Shown here piece after piece: positions 1 through 8,028 of a stretch of 64,000 nucleotides of DNA. This DNA comes from an uncultured Hyphomicrobiales bacterium. GTDB lineage: Bacteria; Pseudomonadota; Alphaproteobacteria; Rhizobiales; Xanthobacteraceae. The notes beneath the pieces are model-generated. The model worked only from the letters and a program-made list of their open reading frames with translations. It had not been told where the DNA came from and did no database searches. Location: positions 1 through 64,000 of the forward strand of contig CAIRGJ010000047.1 in assembly GCA_903878085.1 (NCBI GenBank), read 5' to 3'. A program made the position numbers and the translations under genes. Position 1 is the stretch's first letter; each line of letters starts with the position of its first letter.

Positions 1-9
1 GAGGGTAAC

Positions 10-957
10 TCACGGCCCCTTCGGCCCCGCCTTCATGTACCAATCCGCGATCTGGGAACCGGTCCAGAACAGCACGTCCTTTTTCTTGCGGATTTTCTCG
101 AAAATCTTGCGGAAATATTTCACCCGGTGCGCCGCGCCCATGATGTAGGGGTGCACCGACAGCGCCATCACCCGCGCCGAGCCTTTGGCGTCCTTGTGGA
201 TCTGCTCAAACTGGTCGATGGCGCGCTCGTAATACTCCGACGCCTTGTGGTGCTGGATCAGCATCATGGCGACGTCGTTGCATTCCTGGGTGTAGGGGAT
301 GTTGAGGATCGGCTTGCCGCGCGTCTTCATCCACACCGGCTGATCGTCGAGCACCCAGTCGGCGACGTAGTCGTAGCCTTCCTCGACCAGAATATCCGGC
401 GTCTCCCAGGTTTCGGTGAGGCCGGGTCCGAGCCAGCCGCGCGGCCGCTTGCCGGACGCCTTGGCGATCGCCAGCGCACAATTGCGGATGTCCGCGCGCT
501 CGTCGGCGACCTTCTGCATGTTCTTCTGGGTGTGGCCGTGGCCGAGAAATTCCCATTTGCGCTCGACGCAGGCTTTGACGATGTCGGGAAACGCCAGCGC
601 GGCGGTGCCGTTGATGTTCATGACGCCGGGAATCTTGAACTCGTCATAGACCTGCAGCAGCCGCCAGAAGCCGACGCGGTTGCCATATTCGTGCCAGCAC
701 CAGTTCGGAATGTCCGGCATCGGCGAGCCGCCGGCCGGCGGCGTCAGCACGGTGCGCGGCATGGTCTGGGTCGGGTCCCATTCCTCGACATTGGTGATGG
801 TCCACACCACCATCCGTGCGCCGCCCGGCAGCTTGAGCGGCTTGCGGTTGGGAATCGCGGAGTAGTCGAGGCGGTCGTTCGGCAGCATGCCGACAGGCGG
901 CTTGGCAAAGGTCACGGGCGTTCCTCGGGTTGTTTCGTAAACAGGGAGACGCGGCAT
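10..957 (-). CDS. PuuE-like polysaccharide deacetylase family hydrolase (copy 1)
   Basis: 315 residues. The fold family is the NodB/PuuE polysaccharide deacetylase group, whose members hydrolyse C-N bonds in N-acetyl sugars, allantoin or formamides. The ordered blocks KLPGGARMVVWTI, WHEYGNRVGFWRLL, EFLGHGHTQ, GWLGPGLTET and ALSVHPYIMG are shared with the paralogue at 2089-2973. No signal peptide is visible, so it is probably cytoplasmic. It is the last gene of the minus-strand Liv operon starting at 7727. A GGGGGAGGG stretch supplied by a hairpin repeat lies immediately upstream. The paralogue begins near the internal Met24, so a start at 888 is an alternative. The substrate is unknown; the family call is firm, the exact reaction is not. 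Confidence 0.8.
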   Translation of the reverse strand: MPRLPVYETTRGTPVTFAKPPVGMLPNDRLDYSAIPNRKPLKLPGGARMVVWTITNVEEWDPTQTMPRTVLTPPAGGSPMPDIPNWCWHEYGNRVGFWRLLQVYDEFKIPGVMNINGTAALAFPDIVKACVERKWEFLGHGHTQKNMQKVADERADIRNCALAIAKASGKRPRGWLGPGLTETWETPDILVEEGYDYVADWVLDDQPVWMKTRGKPILNIPYTQECNDVAMMLIQHHKASEYYERAIDQFEQIHKDAKGSARVMALSVHPYIMGAAHRVKYFRKIFEKIRKKKDVLFWTGSQIADWYMKAGPKGP

Positions 958-1018
958 TTTCCCTCCCCCGCGAGCACTTGCGAGTGCGGGGAGGGGTCAG
1001 GGGTGGGGGAGAGAGAAA
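958..1018. repeat. GC-rich palindromic element between operon genes
   Basis: CCCTCCCC (961-968) pairs with GGGGAGGG (988-995). Inside is a second hairpin, GCACT (974-978) with AGTGC (983-987). A purine-rich tail follows to 1018. It lies between two minus-strand genes and its end supplies the ribosome-binding purines of the downstream gene. A similar C5/G5 palindrome is at 21311-21364. Confidence 0.6.
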
Positions 1019-1020
1019 AC

Positions 1021-2028
1021 TCAGCTTCCCTTGAGGCCGTAGACCTCCGGGAAGAAGAAATCCTTCCATGACGCAGCCTTCACCTTCAGCGTGCCGACGC
1101 TCGACATGAAATCCGCGAACTTCATGGTGGCTTCCGGCGTCAGCGTCCACACCACCTGCGGACTGGCCACGACCTTGGCGACCATCTCGGGCGGCAGCTT
1201 CGACTTGGAATCCGCGATCCACAGCGCGCTGGCGGCGGTCTTGTCCTTGTTGATAATATCGGTGGCTTCGTGCAACGCCGCGATCAGCGCCTTGTACAGC
1301 ACCGGATTGGCGTCGTGGAATTTCGCCGAGGTCCAGGCCAGCGTGAAGGTATGCGAACCGCCCATGACGTCGAACGAGTTGACCACGGTGTGGATGCCGG
1401 GCTGTTCCAACTGCTGATACTGGAACGGCGGCACGCTGAACGCCGAGTTCACCTCCGACTTGCCGCCAAGCAGCGCCAGCGTCGCATCCGGCGGCGACAT
1501 CGATACCGTCAGCGTGTCGAGCTTGGCGAAGTCCTTGTCGCCGAACGCCTTGGCGGCCGCCATCTGCAGCATGATGGCCTGCACCGACACCTTTACCGCC
1601 GGCACAGCGATACGGTCGCTGTCCTTGAAATCCGCGATGGTCTTGATGTCGGGGTTGCGGGTGTTGAGCAGAAACGGCTGCGAGCTCAGCGCCGTAATGC
1701 CGCGCACTTCCTGCGGCGTGCCTTTGGTCTTGGCCCACAGCACCAGGAGGCCCGGCACGCCACCCGAAGCGATATCGATATTGCCCGACAGCAGCGCGTC
1801 GTTGACCGCCGCCGGTCCGTTGAACGTGTGCCACGACACTTTGACTTCGGGGATGCCGAGCAGTTTGGCGTGCTTCTCGATGAGCTTTTGATGCTCCATG
1901 ACGTTGAGCTGCAGGTAGCCCATGGAGAATTGCTGCGCGAGCCGGATTTCCGGCACCTGGGCCGAGGCCGGTGCAACAAGTCCGAAGATTGCCGCCGCAA
2001 CGGCGCCCAATAATGCCTTGCCACGCAT
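1021..2028 (-). CDS. ABC transporter substrate-binding protein, NMT1/SsuA (NitT/TauT) type
   Basis: 335 residues, a periplasmic solute receptor. The N-terminus MRGKALLGAVAAAIFGLVAP ending in ASA-Q is a classical Sec signal peptide. Mature blocks such as RLAQQFSMGYLQLNVMEHQ, SGNIDIASGGVPGLLVLWAK and KFHDANPVLYKAL are typical of NMT1/THI5-like binding proteins. A start at 2028 is preferred over the longer frame because GGGAGAG lies 6 bases upstream. No NitT/TauT ATPase or permease is adjacent: its neighbours are the two PuuE-like hydrolases and a Liv-type ABC system. It may use the distant permease at 16249-17028 or a system outside the window. The ligand is unknown. Confidence 0.85.
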   Translation of the reverse strand: MRGKALLGAVAAAIFGLVAPASAQVPEIRLAQQFSMGYLQLNVMEHQKLIEKHAKLLGIPEVKVSWHTFNGPAAVNDALLSGNIDIASGGVPGLLVLWAKTKGTPQEVRGITALSSQPFLLNTRNPDIKTIADFKDSDRIAVPAVKVSVQAIMLQMAAAKAFGDKDFAKLDTLTVSMSPPDATLALLGGKSEVNSAFSVPPFQYQQLEQPGIHTVVNSFDVMGGSHTFTLAWTSAKFHDANPVLYKALIAALHEATDIINKDKTAASALWIADSKSKLPPEMVAKVVASPQVVWTLTPEATMKFADFMSSVGTLKVKAASWKDFFFPEVYGLKGS

Positions 2029-2088
2029 GATGTCTCTCCCGAGTGATGCCTCGTTATTCTTGTTGTTCCGCAAAGGCTAAGCGGCCCC

Positions 2089-2973
2089 CTAGACTTTGGC
2101 AACTCCGCGATACCAATCGTAAATCTGCTCGCCGTTCCAGTGCAGCACGCCGTCGTGCTTGTTCACGTAGTCATAAATTTGCTCGAGATATTTGATGCGG
2201 TGCGGCTGGCCTGAGATGTAGGGGTGGATCGCCAGGGCGACGAACTTGGCGCGATGTTCGCTCTCGGCATAAAGCCGGTCGAACTGATCCTTCACCAGAT
2301 GCAGCAGGTAGTCGCTGTTGTGGTGCTGCACGATCATCACCGGAATGTCGTTGCATTCGATGGTGTAGGGCAAAGTGACCAGCGGCCCGCCGGTGGTTTT
2401 GATCACCGTCGGTTCGTCGTCATAGACCCAGTCGCCGATATATTTCACGCCGGCCGCGGTGAGCAGGTCCGGCGTCTCCAGCGTCTCCGTCAGGCCGGGC
2501 CCGAGCCAGCCGACCGGCCGCTTGCCGCAGAATTTCTCCATGATGTCCATGGTGCGGTTGATCATGCCGGCCTGGTCCGGCTCCTTGTGGATCGGGCCCT
2601 GCTCATAGGCGTGGCCCATGAACTCCCAGCCGGCGTCGCGCGCTTCTTGCGCCACGCGCGGATAGTCTTCGCAGATGCGGGCATTGGCGGCGAGCGTCGG
2701 CTTGATGCCGAGCCGCTTGTACAGATCGAAGAACCGCCAGCAGCCGACCCGCATGCCGTATTCGTGGAAGCCCCAGTGCACCACGTCCGGCATCAGCGGC
2801 ACGCCGGTCGGGGCGGGGAGCAACTGCCGCGCCATCGGCTTGGCGATGTCCCAGACCTCGTAATTGACGATGGTCCAGAACACGATGCGGGCCTTGCCCG
2901 GCAGCTTCAGCGGCGGGCGGTCGACGATCGCGGAATATTCGTTGCGCTCGCGCGGGATCATGGGATGGGACAA
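2089..2973 (-). CDS. PuuE-like polysaccharide deacetylase family hydrolase (copy 2)
   Basis: 294 residues, paralogue of the gene at 10-957 with the same ordered blocks: LKLPGKARIVFWTI, HEYGMRVGCWRFFDLY, WEFMGHAYEQGP, GWLGPGLTETLETPDLL, LPYTIECNDI and LAIHPYISGQPHRIKYLEQI. The family acts on C-N bonds, and PuuE-type members hydrolyse allantoin-like cyclic amides. The frame opens at a TTG (2973) with AAGG about 7 bases upstream. An ATG 12 bases inside (2961) is the alternative. It sits in the Liv operon just after the LivF gene, which suggests that the imported compound is its substrate. It is cytoplasmic, with no signal sequence. Confidence 0.8.
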   Translation of the reverse strand: MSHPMIPRERNEYSAIVDRPPLKLPGKARIVFWTIVNYEVWDIAKPMARQLLPAPTGVPLMPDVVHWGFHEYGMRVGCWRFFDLYKRLGIKPTLAANARICEDYPRVAQEARDAGWEFMGHAYEQGPIHKEPDQAGMINRTMDIMEKFCGKRPVGWLGPGLTETLETPDLLTAAGVKYIGDWVYDDEPTVIKTTGGPLVTLPYTIECNDIPVMIVQHHNSDYLLHLVKDQFDRLYAESEHRAKFVALAIHPYISGQPHRIKYLEQIYDYVNKHDGVLHWNGEQIYDWYRGVAKV

Positions 2974-3008
2974 GCGACACCTTTGGTTTGGGCCGGGGCG
3001 GCCGCACG

Positions 3009-3755
3009 TTAAGGGCGCGTCGCCTCGATTTTGGCGACGCCGAGATAGGTCTCTAGCGTGGCCTGATCGTTGCGCAAAGACAAGCTGTCGCTCTCGTGCA
3101 CGATGCCGCCGCGCTCGATGATCACGGCGCGGTCGACAATGCCGAGAATTTTTTTGGCGTTCTGCTCGACCAGGATCGCGGAAATCTTTTCCTCGCGGAT
3201 GATGCGCTGTAGCGCCACCAGCAGTTCTTCGACCAGGATCGGCGCCAGGCCCTCCAGCGGCTCGTCGAGCAGGATGATGCGCGGATTGAGGATCAGCGCG
3301 CGGCCGATCGCCAGCATCTGCTGCTCGCCGCCGGACATCTGGTTACCGAGGTTGGCGCGGCGCTCCTTGAGCCGCGGAAACATGTCGTAGACTTTTCCGA
3401 GCGTCCAGGCGCCGGGCCGCGCCACGGCGGTGAGGTTTTCCTCCACCGTCAGCGATTTGAAGATGTTGCGCTCCTGCGGCACCCAGCCGATGCCGGCATG
3501 CGCCCGCTGGTCGGGACGCAAGGCCGTGATGTCGCGGCCGTCCAGCACGATGCGGCCGCCGCGATAGCGGGTGACGCCGACGATAGTGTTGAGCAGCGTG
3601 GTCTTGCCCATGCCGTTGCGGCCGAGCAGCGCCAACGACTGACCGGCGGGGATCGACAGCGACACTTCGCGCAGCACTTGCGCTTCGCCATAACCGGCCG
3701 ACAGTTTTTCCAAAGTGAGAACGTTGGGCGCGGGTTCAGACATGTTCTCAGACAT
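3009..3755 (-). CDS. livF: Liv-type ABC transporter ATP-binding protein LivF (system 1)
   Basis: 248 residues, one of two ATPases of a branched-chain-amino-acid-type importer, on the inner face of the membrane. Walker A GRNGMGKTT, signature MSGGEQQML and Walker B ILLDEPLEGLAP are all intact. The start at ATG 3755 overlaps the stop of livG by 8 bases; the longer upstream frame is read-through of livG sequence. It is followed by a PuuE-like hydrolase 36 bases on. Liv-family systems also carry amides, urea and aromatic acids, so leucine is not implied. Confidence 0.92.
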   Translation of the reverse strand: MSENMSEPAPNVLTLEKLSAGYGEAQVLREVSLSIPAGQSLALLGRNGMGKTTLLNTIVGVTRYRGGRIVLDGRDITALRPDQRAHAGIGWVPQERNIFKSLTVEENLTAVARPGAWTLGKVYDMFPRLKERRANLGNQMSGGEQQMLAIGRALILNPRIILLDEPLEGLAPILVEELLVALQRIIREEKISAILVEQNAKKILGIVDRAVIIERGGIVHESDSLSLRNDQATLETYLGVAKIEATRP

Positions 3756-4500
3756 GGGCTTCCTCGCCCAGATAGACGGCCTTGACGCGCGGATCGCGCG
3801 CCACGTCGTCCGGCAGGCCCTCGACGAACAGCCCGCCGTTGACCAGCACCGAAATCTTCTGCGCAAAGGAGAACACGATGTCCATGTCGTGCTCGATCAG
3901 CAGCACGGTAACGTCGGCCGGCAGCGCGGCGATGCTGGCGAGGATTTCGTGGCGCTCGTCCTCCGGCACGCCGGCGGCTGGCTCGTCGAGCAGCAGCACG
4001 CGCGGCTGGCAGGCGATCGCCACCGCGATTTCCAAGAGCCGCTGCTTGCCGTAAGGCAATATCGCGGTGCGCTCGTTCATGACGTCGGCGAGGTGGAAGC
4101 GCTCCAGCACCGAAGAGATCTCTTCCAGCAAAGCCCTCTTGCTGCCGGCGACCCGCCACCAGTCCATGCCAAGGCCATTGCGCTCCGACACCGCCAGCCC
4201 GATGGTTTCCAAGGGCGTTAGGTCGCCGAACAATTGGTTGATCTGGAAGGTGCGCACCATGCCGCGCCGCACCCGCGCGTGCTGCGACAACCCGGTGATG
4301 TCGTCGCCCTCGAGCAGAATGCGGCCGGCGGTCGGCTTCTGCACGCCGCTGAGCAGATTGATCAGTGTGGTCTTGCCGGCGCCGTTCGGCCCGATCAGCG
4401 CGTGCCGCGCGCCTTTCTCGACCGTCAGCGACACGTCGTTGGTCGCCGTCAGGCCGCCGAATTTCTTGACCAGGCCTTTTGTTTGCAACGCCAGCGCCAT
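3748..4500 (-). CDS. livG: Liv-type ABC transporter ATP-binding protein LivG (system 1)
   Basis: 250 residues, the second ATPase of the importer. Walker A GPNGAGKTT, a divergent LivG-type signature LPYGKQRLLEIA, Walker B VLLLDEPAAGVP and the H-loop region LLIEHDMDIVF are present. LivG proteins usually have this non-canonical signature, so it is not damage. It starts one base after the livM stop and overlaps livF by 8 bases, which indicates translational coupling. Confidence 0.92.
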   Translation of the reverse strand: MALALQTKGLVKKFGGLTATNDVSLTVEKGARHALIGPNGAGKTTLINLLSGVQKPTAGRILLEGDDITGLSQHARVRRGMVRTFQINQLFGDLTPLETIGLAVSERNGLGMDWWRVAGSKRALLEEISSVLERFHLADVMNERTAILPYGKQRLLEIAVAIACQPRVLLLDEPAAGVPEDERHEILASIAALPADVTVLLIEHDMDIVFSFAQKISVLVNGGLFVEGLPDDVARDPRVKAVYLGEEAHV

Positions 4501-4501
4501 C

Positions 4502-5554
4502 TCAGCGATCCTCCGCCGCGGCGGCGGCGGCGGCCGCGCGCCGCGTGGCGCGCCAGTCGAGCTTGGCGGCGAGGTGGCGCAGCGGCGCGTTCCACGCCGT
4601 GATGCGATCGCGGCCGATCAGCACCATCGCCACCAGCAGCGCGCCGATCCAGAACGGCCAGTATTGGGGTGTTAAAACGGACAAGTAATCCTGCATCAGC
4701 TTGAACAGAATGGCGCCGATCAGGCCGCCATAGAGATAGCCGGTGCCGCCGATGATCAGCACCAGCAGCAAATCCGCCGAGCGGTCGAACGAGAATACGT
4801 CGAGCGAAGCGAAGGAAGTGGTCTGCGCCAGCAGCGCGCCGGCGATGCCGGCATAGAATGCCGCGATCGAATAGATCACGATCAGCCGCTGGTCGACCGG
4901 GATGCCGATCGCCGCCGCGCGCAGCGGATTGTTCTTGATCGCCACCAGCGACAGCCCGAACGGCGAATTCGCCAGCCGCCGTGCGACCAGGAACAGAACG
5001 AACAGCACCACCAGGCAATAGACGAAGCCGTTGTGGCCGAACATATCGAAGCGGAAAAGCCCAAGGATCGGCTGCATGACGACGCCCTGCAGGCCGTCGG
5101 CGCCGCCGGTCAGCCAGCCGAACTGGTTGGCGAGCTCACGCAGCATCAAGGCGACGCCGAGCGACACCATCAGCCGCGTCAGATCGGTGCCGCGCAGCAC
5201 CAGGAAACTGGTGACGAAGCCCACAGCCATCGCTGCAAGCCCTGCAACCAGCAGCGCCAGCACTGGCTCGTTGATCAGTTCATGCTTGGCGAGCAGCGCC
5301 GCCACATAGGCGCCGACGCCGAAAAACGCCGCGTGGCCGAGCGAAATGATGCCGGCGTAGCCGACGATGAGATCCAGCGACAGCGCGAACAGCCCGAGCC
5401 AGGCGATTTCGGTCATGATCAGATGCCGCGTCGGCATCAGCCAGATCATGGCGAAGGCCACGATCCAGAAAATGATTTCGAGCGGATGCCAGCGCACGCG
5501 GGCGCTCAGGCTGTCGCTGGCGCGGCGCAGGATGGAGGAAGTTGCGGAACTCAT
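4502..5554 (-). CDS. livM: Liv-type ABC transporter permease LivM (system 1)
   Basis: 350 residues, an inner-membrane permease with about nine hydrophobic segments. The family block GYAGIISLGHAAFFGVGAY near residues 65-83 and the EAA-like region GLSLVAIKNNPLRAAAIGI are clear. The N-terminal extension of about 35 residues is cytoplasmic. The C-terminus is an Ala-rich run of about ten residues, which is unusual but lies outside the membrane core. The livH stop is 7 bases upstream. Confidence 0.92.
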   Translation of the reverse strand: MSSATSSILRRASDSLSARVRWHPLEIIFWIVAFAMIWLMPTRHLIMTEIAWLGLFALSLDLIVGYAGIISLGHAAFFGVGAYVAALLAKHELINEPVLALLVAGLAAMAVGFVTSFLVLRGTDLTRLMVSLGVALMLRELANQFGWLTGGADGLQGVVMQPILGLFRFDMFGHNGFVYCLVVLFVLFLVARRLANSPFGLSLVAIKNNPLRAAAIGIPVDQRLIVIYSIAAFYAGIAGALLAQTTSFASLDVFSFDRSADLLLVLIIGGTGYLYGGLIGAILFKLMQDYLSVLTPQYWPFWIGALLVAMVLIGRDRITAWNAPLRHLAAKLDWRATRRAAAAAAAAEDR

Positions 5555-5561
5555 GGCCGCC

Positions 5562-6422
5562 TCACTTCGTCGACGCGCGCGAGAACAGGCCGTTCGGCCG
5601 CCAGATCAGCACCACGATCATGATGGTGTAGATGACGAAGGCGCCGAGCTTCGGCACGTAATATTTGCCGGCGACATCGCCGATGCCGAGCAAGAGCGAA
5701 GCCAGAAACGGGCCGGTGATGCTCGAAGTGCCGCCGACCGTCACCACGATCAGAAAATAGATCATGTATTTGAGCGGAAATGTCGGATCGAGGCCGAGGA
5801 TTTCGGTGCCCAGCGCGCCGCCCAGGCCGGCGAGACCGGAACCGAACGCGAATGTCAGTGCGAAGATGGCGTTGACGTTGATGCCGAGCCCGCGCGCCAC
5901 GCGCTGATCGTCGACCGCGGCGCGCAGACGGCTGCCGAAACGGGTCTTCGTCAGGATGGCCTGCAGGCCGATCGCCAGCACGCCGCAGACCACGATGATC
6001 AGCAGGCGGTAGCGGCCGATGCCGACGCCGAAGAACTGAAACTGCCCTTGCAGCACCTCGGGCGTCTGCGCGAACACCTGCGTCGAACCCATGATGTAAT
6101 CGGTGCCCGCCACCGCCATGAACACCAGGCCGATGGTGAGCAGCACCTGTTCGAGATGCGGCTTGCGGTAAACGTGCACGTAGACCGCGCGCTCCATCAC
6201 CAGGCCGATCACGGCCGCGACCAGGAAGGCGAGCGGCAGCGACAGGAAGAACGGCACGCCGAAATTATTGACCAGCACCACCGTGGCGTAGCCGCCGGCC
6301 ATGGCGAAGGCGCCGTGCGCCAGATTGATCAGGTTCATCAGTCCGAGCGTGACCGACAGGCCGCAGGCCAGTACGAACAGCAACATGCCGTACGCGACGC
6401 CATCGAAAAGGATTGTCAGCAT
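5562..6422 (-). CDS. livH: Liv-type ABC transporter permease LivH (system 1)
   Basis: 286 residues, the normal LivH length. It has multiple membrane segments and the family block LMNLINLAHGAFAMAGGYA near the N-terminus, plus TRFGSRLRAAVDDQRVARGLG as the ATPase-contact loop. It pairs with LivM at 4502-5554. It is separated from the upstream binding-protein gene by 138 bases that hold a cloverleaf palindrome, so transcript levels of binding protein and permeases may differ. Confidence 0.92.
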   Translation of the reverse strand: MLTILFDGVAYGMLLFVLACGLSVTLGLMNLINLAHGAFAMAGGYATVVLVNNFGVPFFLSLPLAFLVAAVIGLVMERAVYVHVYRKPHLEQVLLTIGLVFMAVAGTDYIMGSTQVFAQTPEVLQGQFQFFGVGIGRYRLLIIVVCGVLAIGLQAILTKTRFGSRLRAAVDDQRVARGLGINVNAIFALTFAFGSGLAGLGGALGTEILGLDPTFPLKYMIYFLIVVTVGGTSSITGPFLASLLLGIGDVAGKYYVPKLGAFVIYTIMIVVLIWRPNGLFSRASTK

Positions 6423-6447
6423 GATTGGGTCACGCGGATGAGAAAAA

Positions 6448-6541
6448 ACCCTCTCCCACGCCGAAGTCGGATCCGTCCGACTTCGGCCAATTCAATATTG
6501 GCAGAACTCGGGTGAACCCAAGTTCTGCGTCGGGAGAGGGT
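6448..6541. repeat. Cloverleaf palindromic element between binding-protein gene and livH
   Basis: Outer arms ACCCTCTCCC (6448-6457) and GGGAGAGGGT (6532-6541) enclose two hairpins. The first is a perfect 12-bp stem, 6460-6471 with 6476-6487, loop TCCG. The second is a 13-bp stem with one mismatch, 6501-6513 with 6516-6528. This is an intergenic palindrome that can fold as RNA on either strand. Probable roles are mRNA stabilisation or partial termination after the binding-protein gene. Confidence 0.8.
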
Positions 6542-6560
6542 CACTACAGGCTTGTCCGTC

Positions 6561-7727
6561 TTACTTCTTGATCTTGCCGGGGTCCTTGACGTCGTTGAAC
6601 GTCTGGAACTCGACATTGTAGAGCTGGCCGTTCTTCTTCTCGACCTTGCGGATGTAGATGTTCTGGACGATGTCGCGGGTCTCGGGATCGATCGAGATCG
6701 GTCCGCGCGGACTTTCCCACTTCATCCCCTTCATCGCCGCGATCAGCGAATCGCCGTCGGCCTTGCCGCCGGTCTTCTTCAGCGCTTCGTAGATCAAGTG
6801 CATGCCGTCATAGCCGCCGACCGACATGAAGTTCGGGCGGAAGTTGTTGGCCTTGGTGAAGGCCTCGACATACTTCTTGTTCATCGCGCTTTGATGATCG
6901 GCCGAGTACATGTGCGCGGTGACGACGCCGAGCACCGCGTCGCCCATCTGCGGCAGCAGGTCGTCGTCGGTGACGTCGCCCGGGCCGATGATCTTGATGC
7001 CGGCTTTGTCGAGGCCGCGTTCGGCGAACTGCTTCATGAAGGTGGCACCCTGGCCGGACGGCACGAAGATGAAAATCGCTTCCGGCTTGGCGTCGGCCGC
7101 GCGCTGCAGGAACGGCGCGAAGTCCGGGTTGGCGAGCGGGATCTTGATCGACTCGATGACCTTGCCGCCGCCAGCGGTGAGCTGCGCCGTGAACGACTTC
7201 TCGGCGTCGGCGCCCGGCGCGTAGTCGGACACCATGGTGACGATGTTCTTCAAGTTATTCTTCAGCGCGTAGTCGGCGATGATCACCGACGACTGCGGCA
7301 GCGTGAAGCTGGTGCGCGCAATGTACGGCGACTTTTCGGTGATCACCGAGGTGCCGGCGGCCATCACCAGTTCGACCACCTTGGCTTCGGTCGCGAGCGG
7401 CGCCACCACCATGGCGGCGGGCGTGACTTCGAAGCCCGCCAGGATGCTGACCTTGTCGTTGACGATCAGTTCCTGCGAAAGCCGCTTGCTGTTGTCCGGC
7501 ACGCTCGCCGAATCGCGCAGGATGATCTCGATTTTCTTGCCGGCGACGGTGTCGCCGTGTTCCTTCATATAGAGGTCGACGGCGGCTTTGATCTGCTTGC
7601 CGGTCGACGCCTGCTGGCCGGTCATCGAGACCACCAGGCCGACCTTGACGGTCTCCTGTGCCTGCGCGGCACCGAGGCCGACCGCGCCGGCGAGCAATCC
7701 AGCCGCGGCAATCTTGAGATAGTTCAT
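6561..7727 (-). CDS. Liv-type ABC transporter substrate-binding protein (system 1)
   Basis: 388 residues, a periplasmic binding protein of the Leu/Ile/Val receptor family (Peripla_BP_6). The signal peptide spans about residues 1-23 (ending AAQAQ), followed by TVKVGLVVSMTGQQASTGKQ, a typical start of the mature domain. GGGAGGGA lies upstream with good spacing, supporting this ATG. It is the first gene of the minus-strand operon running to position 10. The IS1595-family element inserted about 230 bases upstream may have altered its promoter region. Confidence 0.9.
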   Translation of the reverse strand: MNYLKIAAAGLLAGAVGLGAAQAQETVKVGLVVSMTGQQASTGKQIKAAVDLYMKEHGDTVAGKKIEIILRDSASVPDNSKRLSQELIVNDKVSILAGFEVTPAAMVVAPLATEAKVVELVMAAGTSVITEKSPYIARTSFTLPQSSVIIADYALKNNLKNIVTMVSDYAPGADAEKSFTAQLTAGGGKVIESIKIPLANPDFAPFLQRAADAKPEAIFIFVPSGQGATFMKQFAERGLDKAGIKIIGPGDVTDDDLLPQMGDAVLGVVTAHMYSADHQSAMNKKYVEAFTKANNFRPNFMSVGGYDGMHLIYEALKKTGGKADGDSLIAAMKGMKWESPRGPISIDPETRDIVQNIYIRKVEKKNGQLYNVEFQTFNDVKDPGKIKK

Positions 7728-7961
7728 TATTATCCCTCCCGTTGGCGTTTATTGGGCGGGAGATTGCCCCACTTTACCCCTAAAGAAAAGCGCCTCCATG
7801 TCGCGGCGCAAAATGGTTTGATGTCCCACTTTATGGGCCGGAACGCTGCTGTCATGAGGCCCACCGCGCCGCCGCCGGCTAAGTCGTCGCCGCTCATTCC
7901 GACGCCAGCGGGACGAGCGGCTGAAACAATCCGGCTTGACAGAATTCCCAAGGTATGTTGT
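7728..7961. other. Upstream region of the Liv system 1 operon, cut by an IS
   Basis: 234 bases between the binding-protein start and the left end of the insertion sequence. The minus-strand leader carries the ribosome-binding site of the gene ending at 6561. I see no convincing sigma-70 promoter and no gene. The 13-mer GCTGTCATGAGGC at 7848-7860 recurs at 10347-10359 beyond the IS. Confidence 0.4.
7954..7961. repeat. Left 8-bp target site duplication of the IS
   Basis: TATGTTGT, identical and in the same orientation as 10311-10318. Eight bases is the target duplication length characteristic of the IS1595 family. Confidence 0.85.
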
Positions 7962-7985
7962 GAGCATTATAACCTTGACAAAGCA
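7962..7985 (+). repeat. Left terminal inverted repeat of the IS
   Basis: 24 bases matching the complement of 10287-10310 at 23 positions; the mismatch is base 4 (C here, T at the right end). Confidence 0.85.
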
Positions 7986-8028
7986 GTGTCTAAGCCCTAG
8001 TTTGCTTGCATAAACAGGGATTCAGGCG

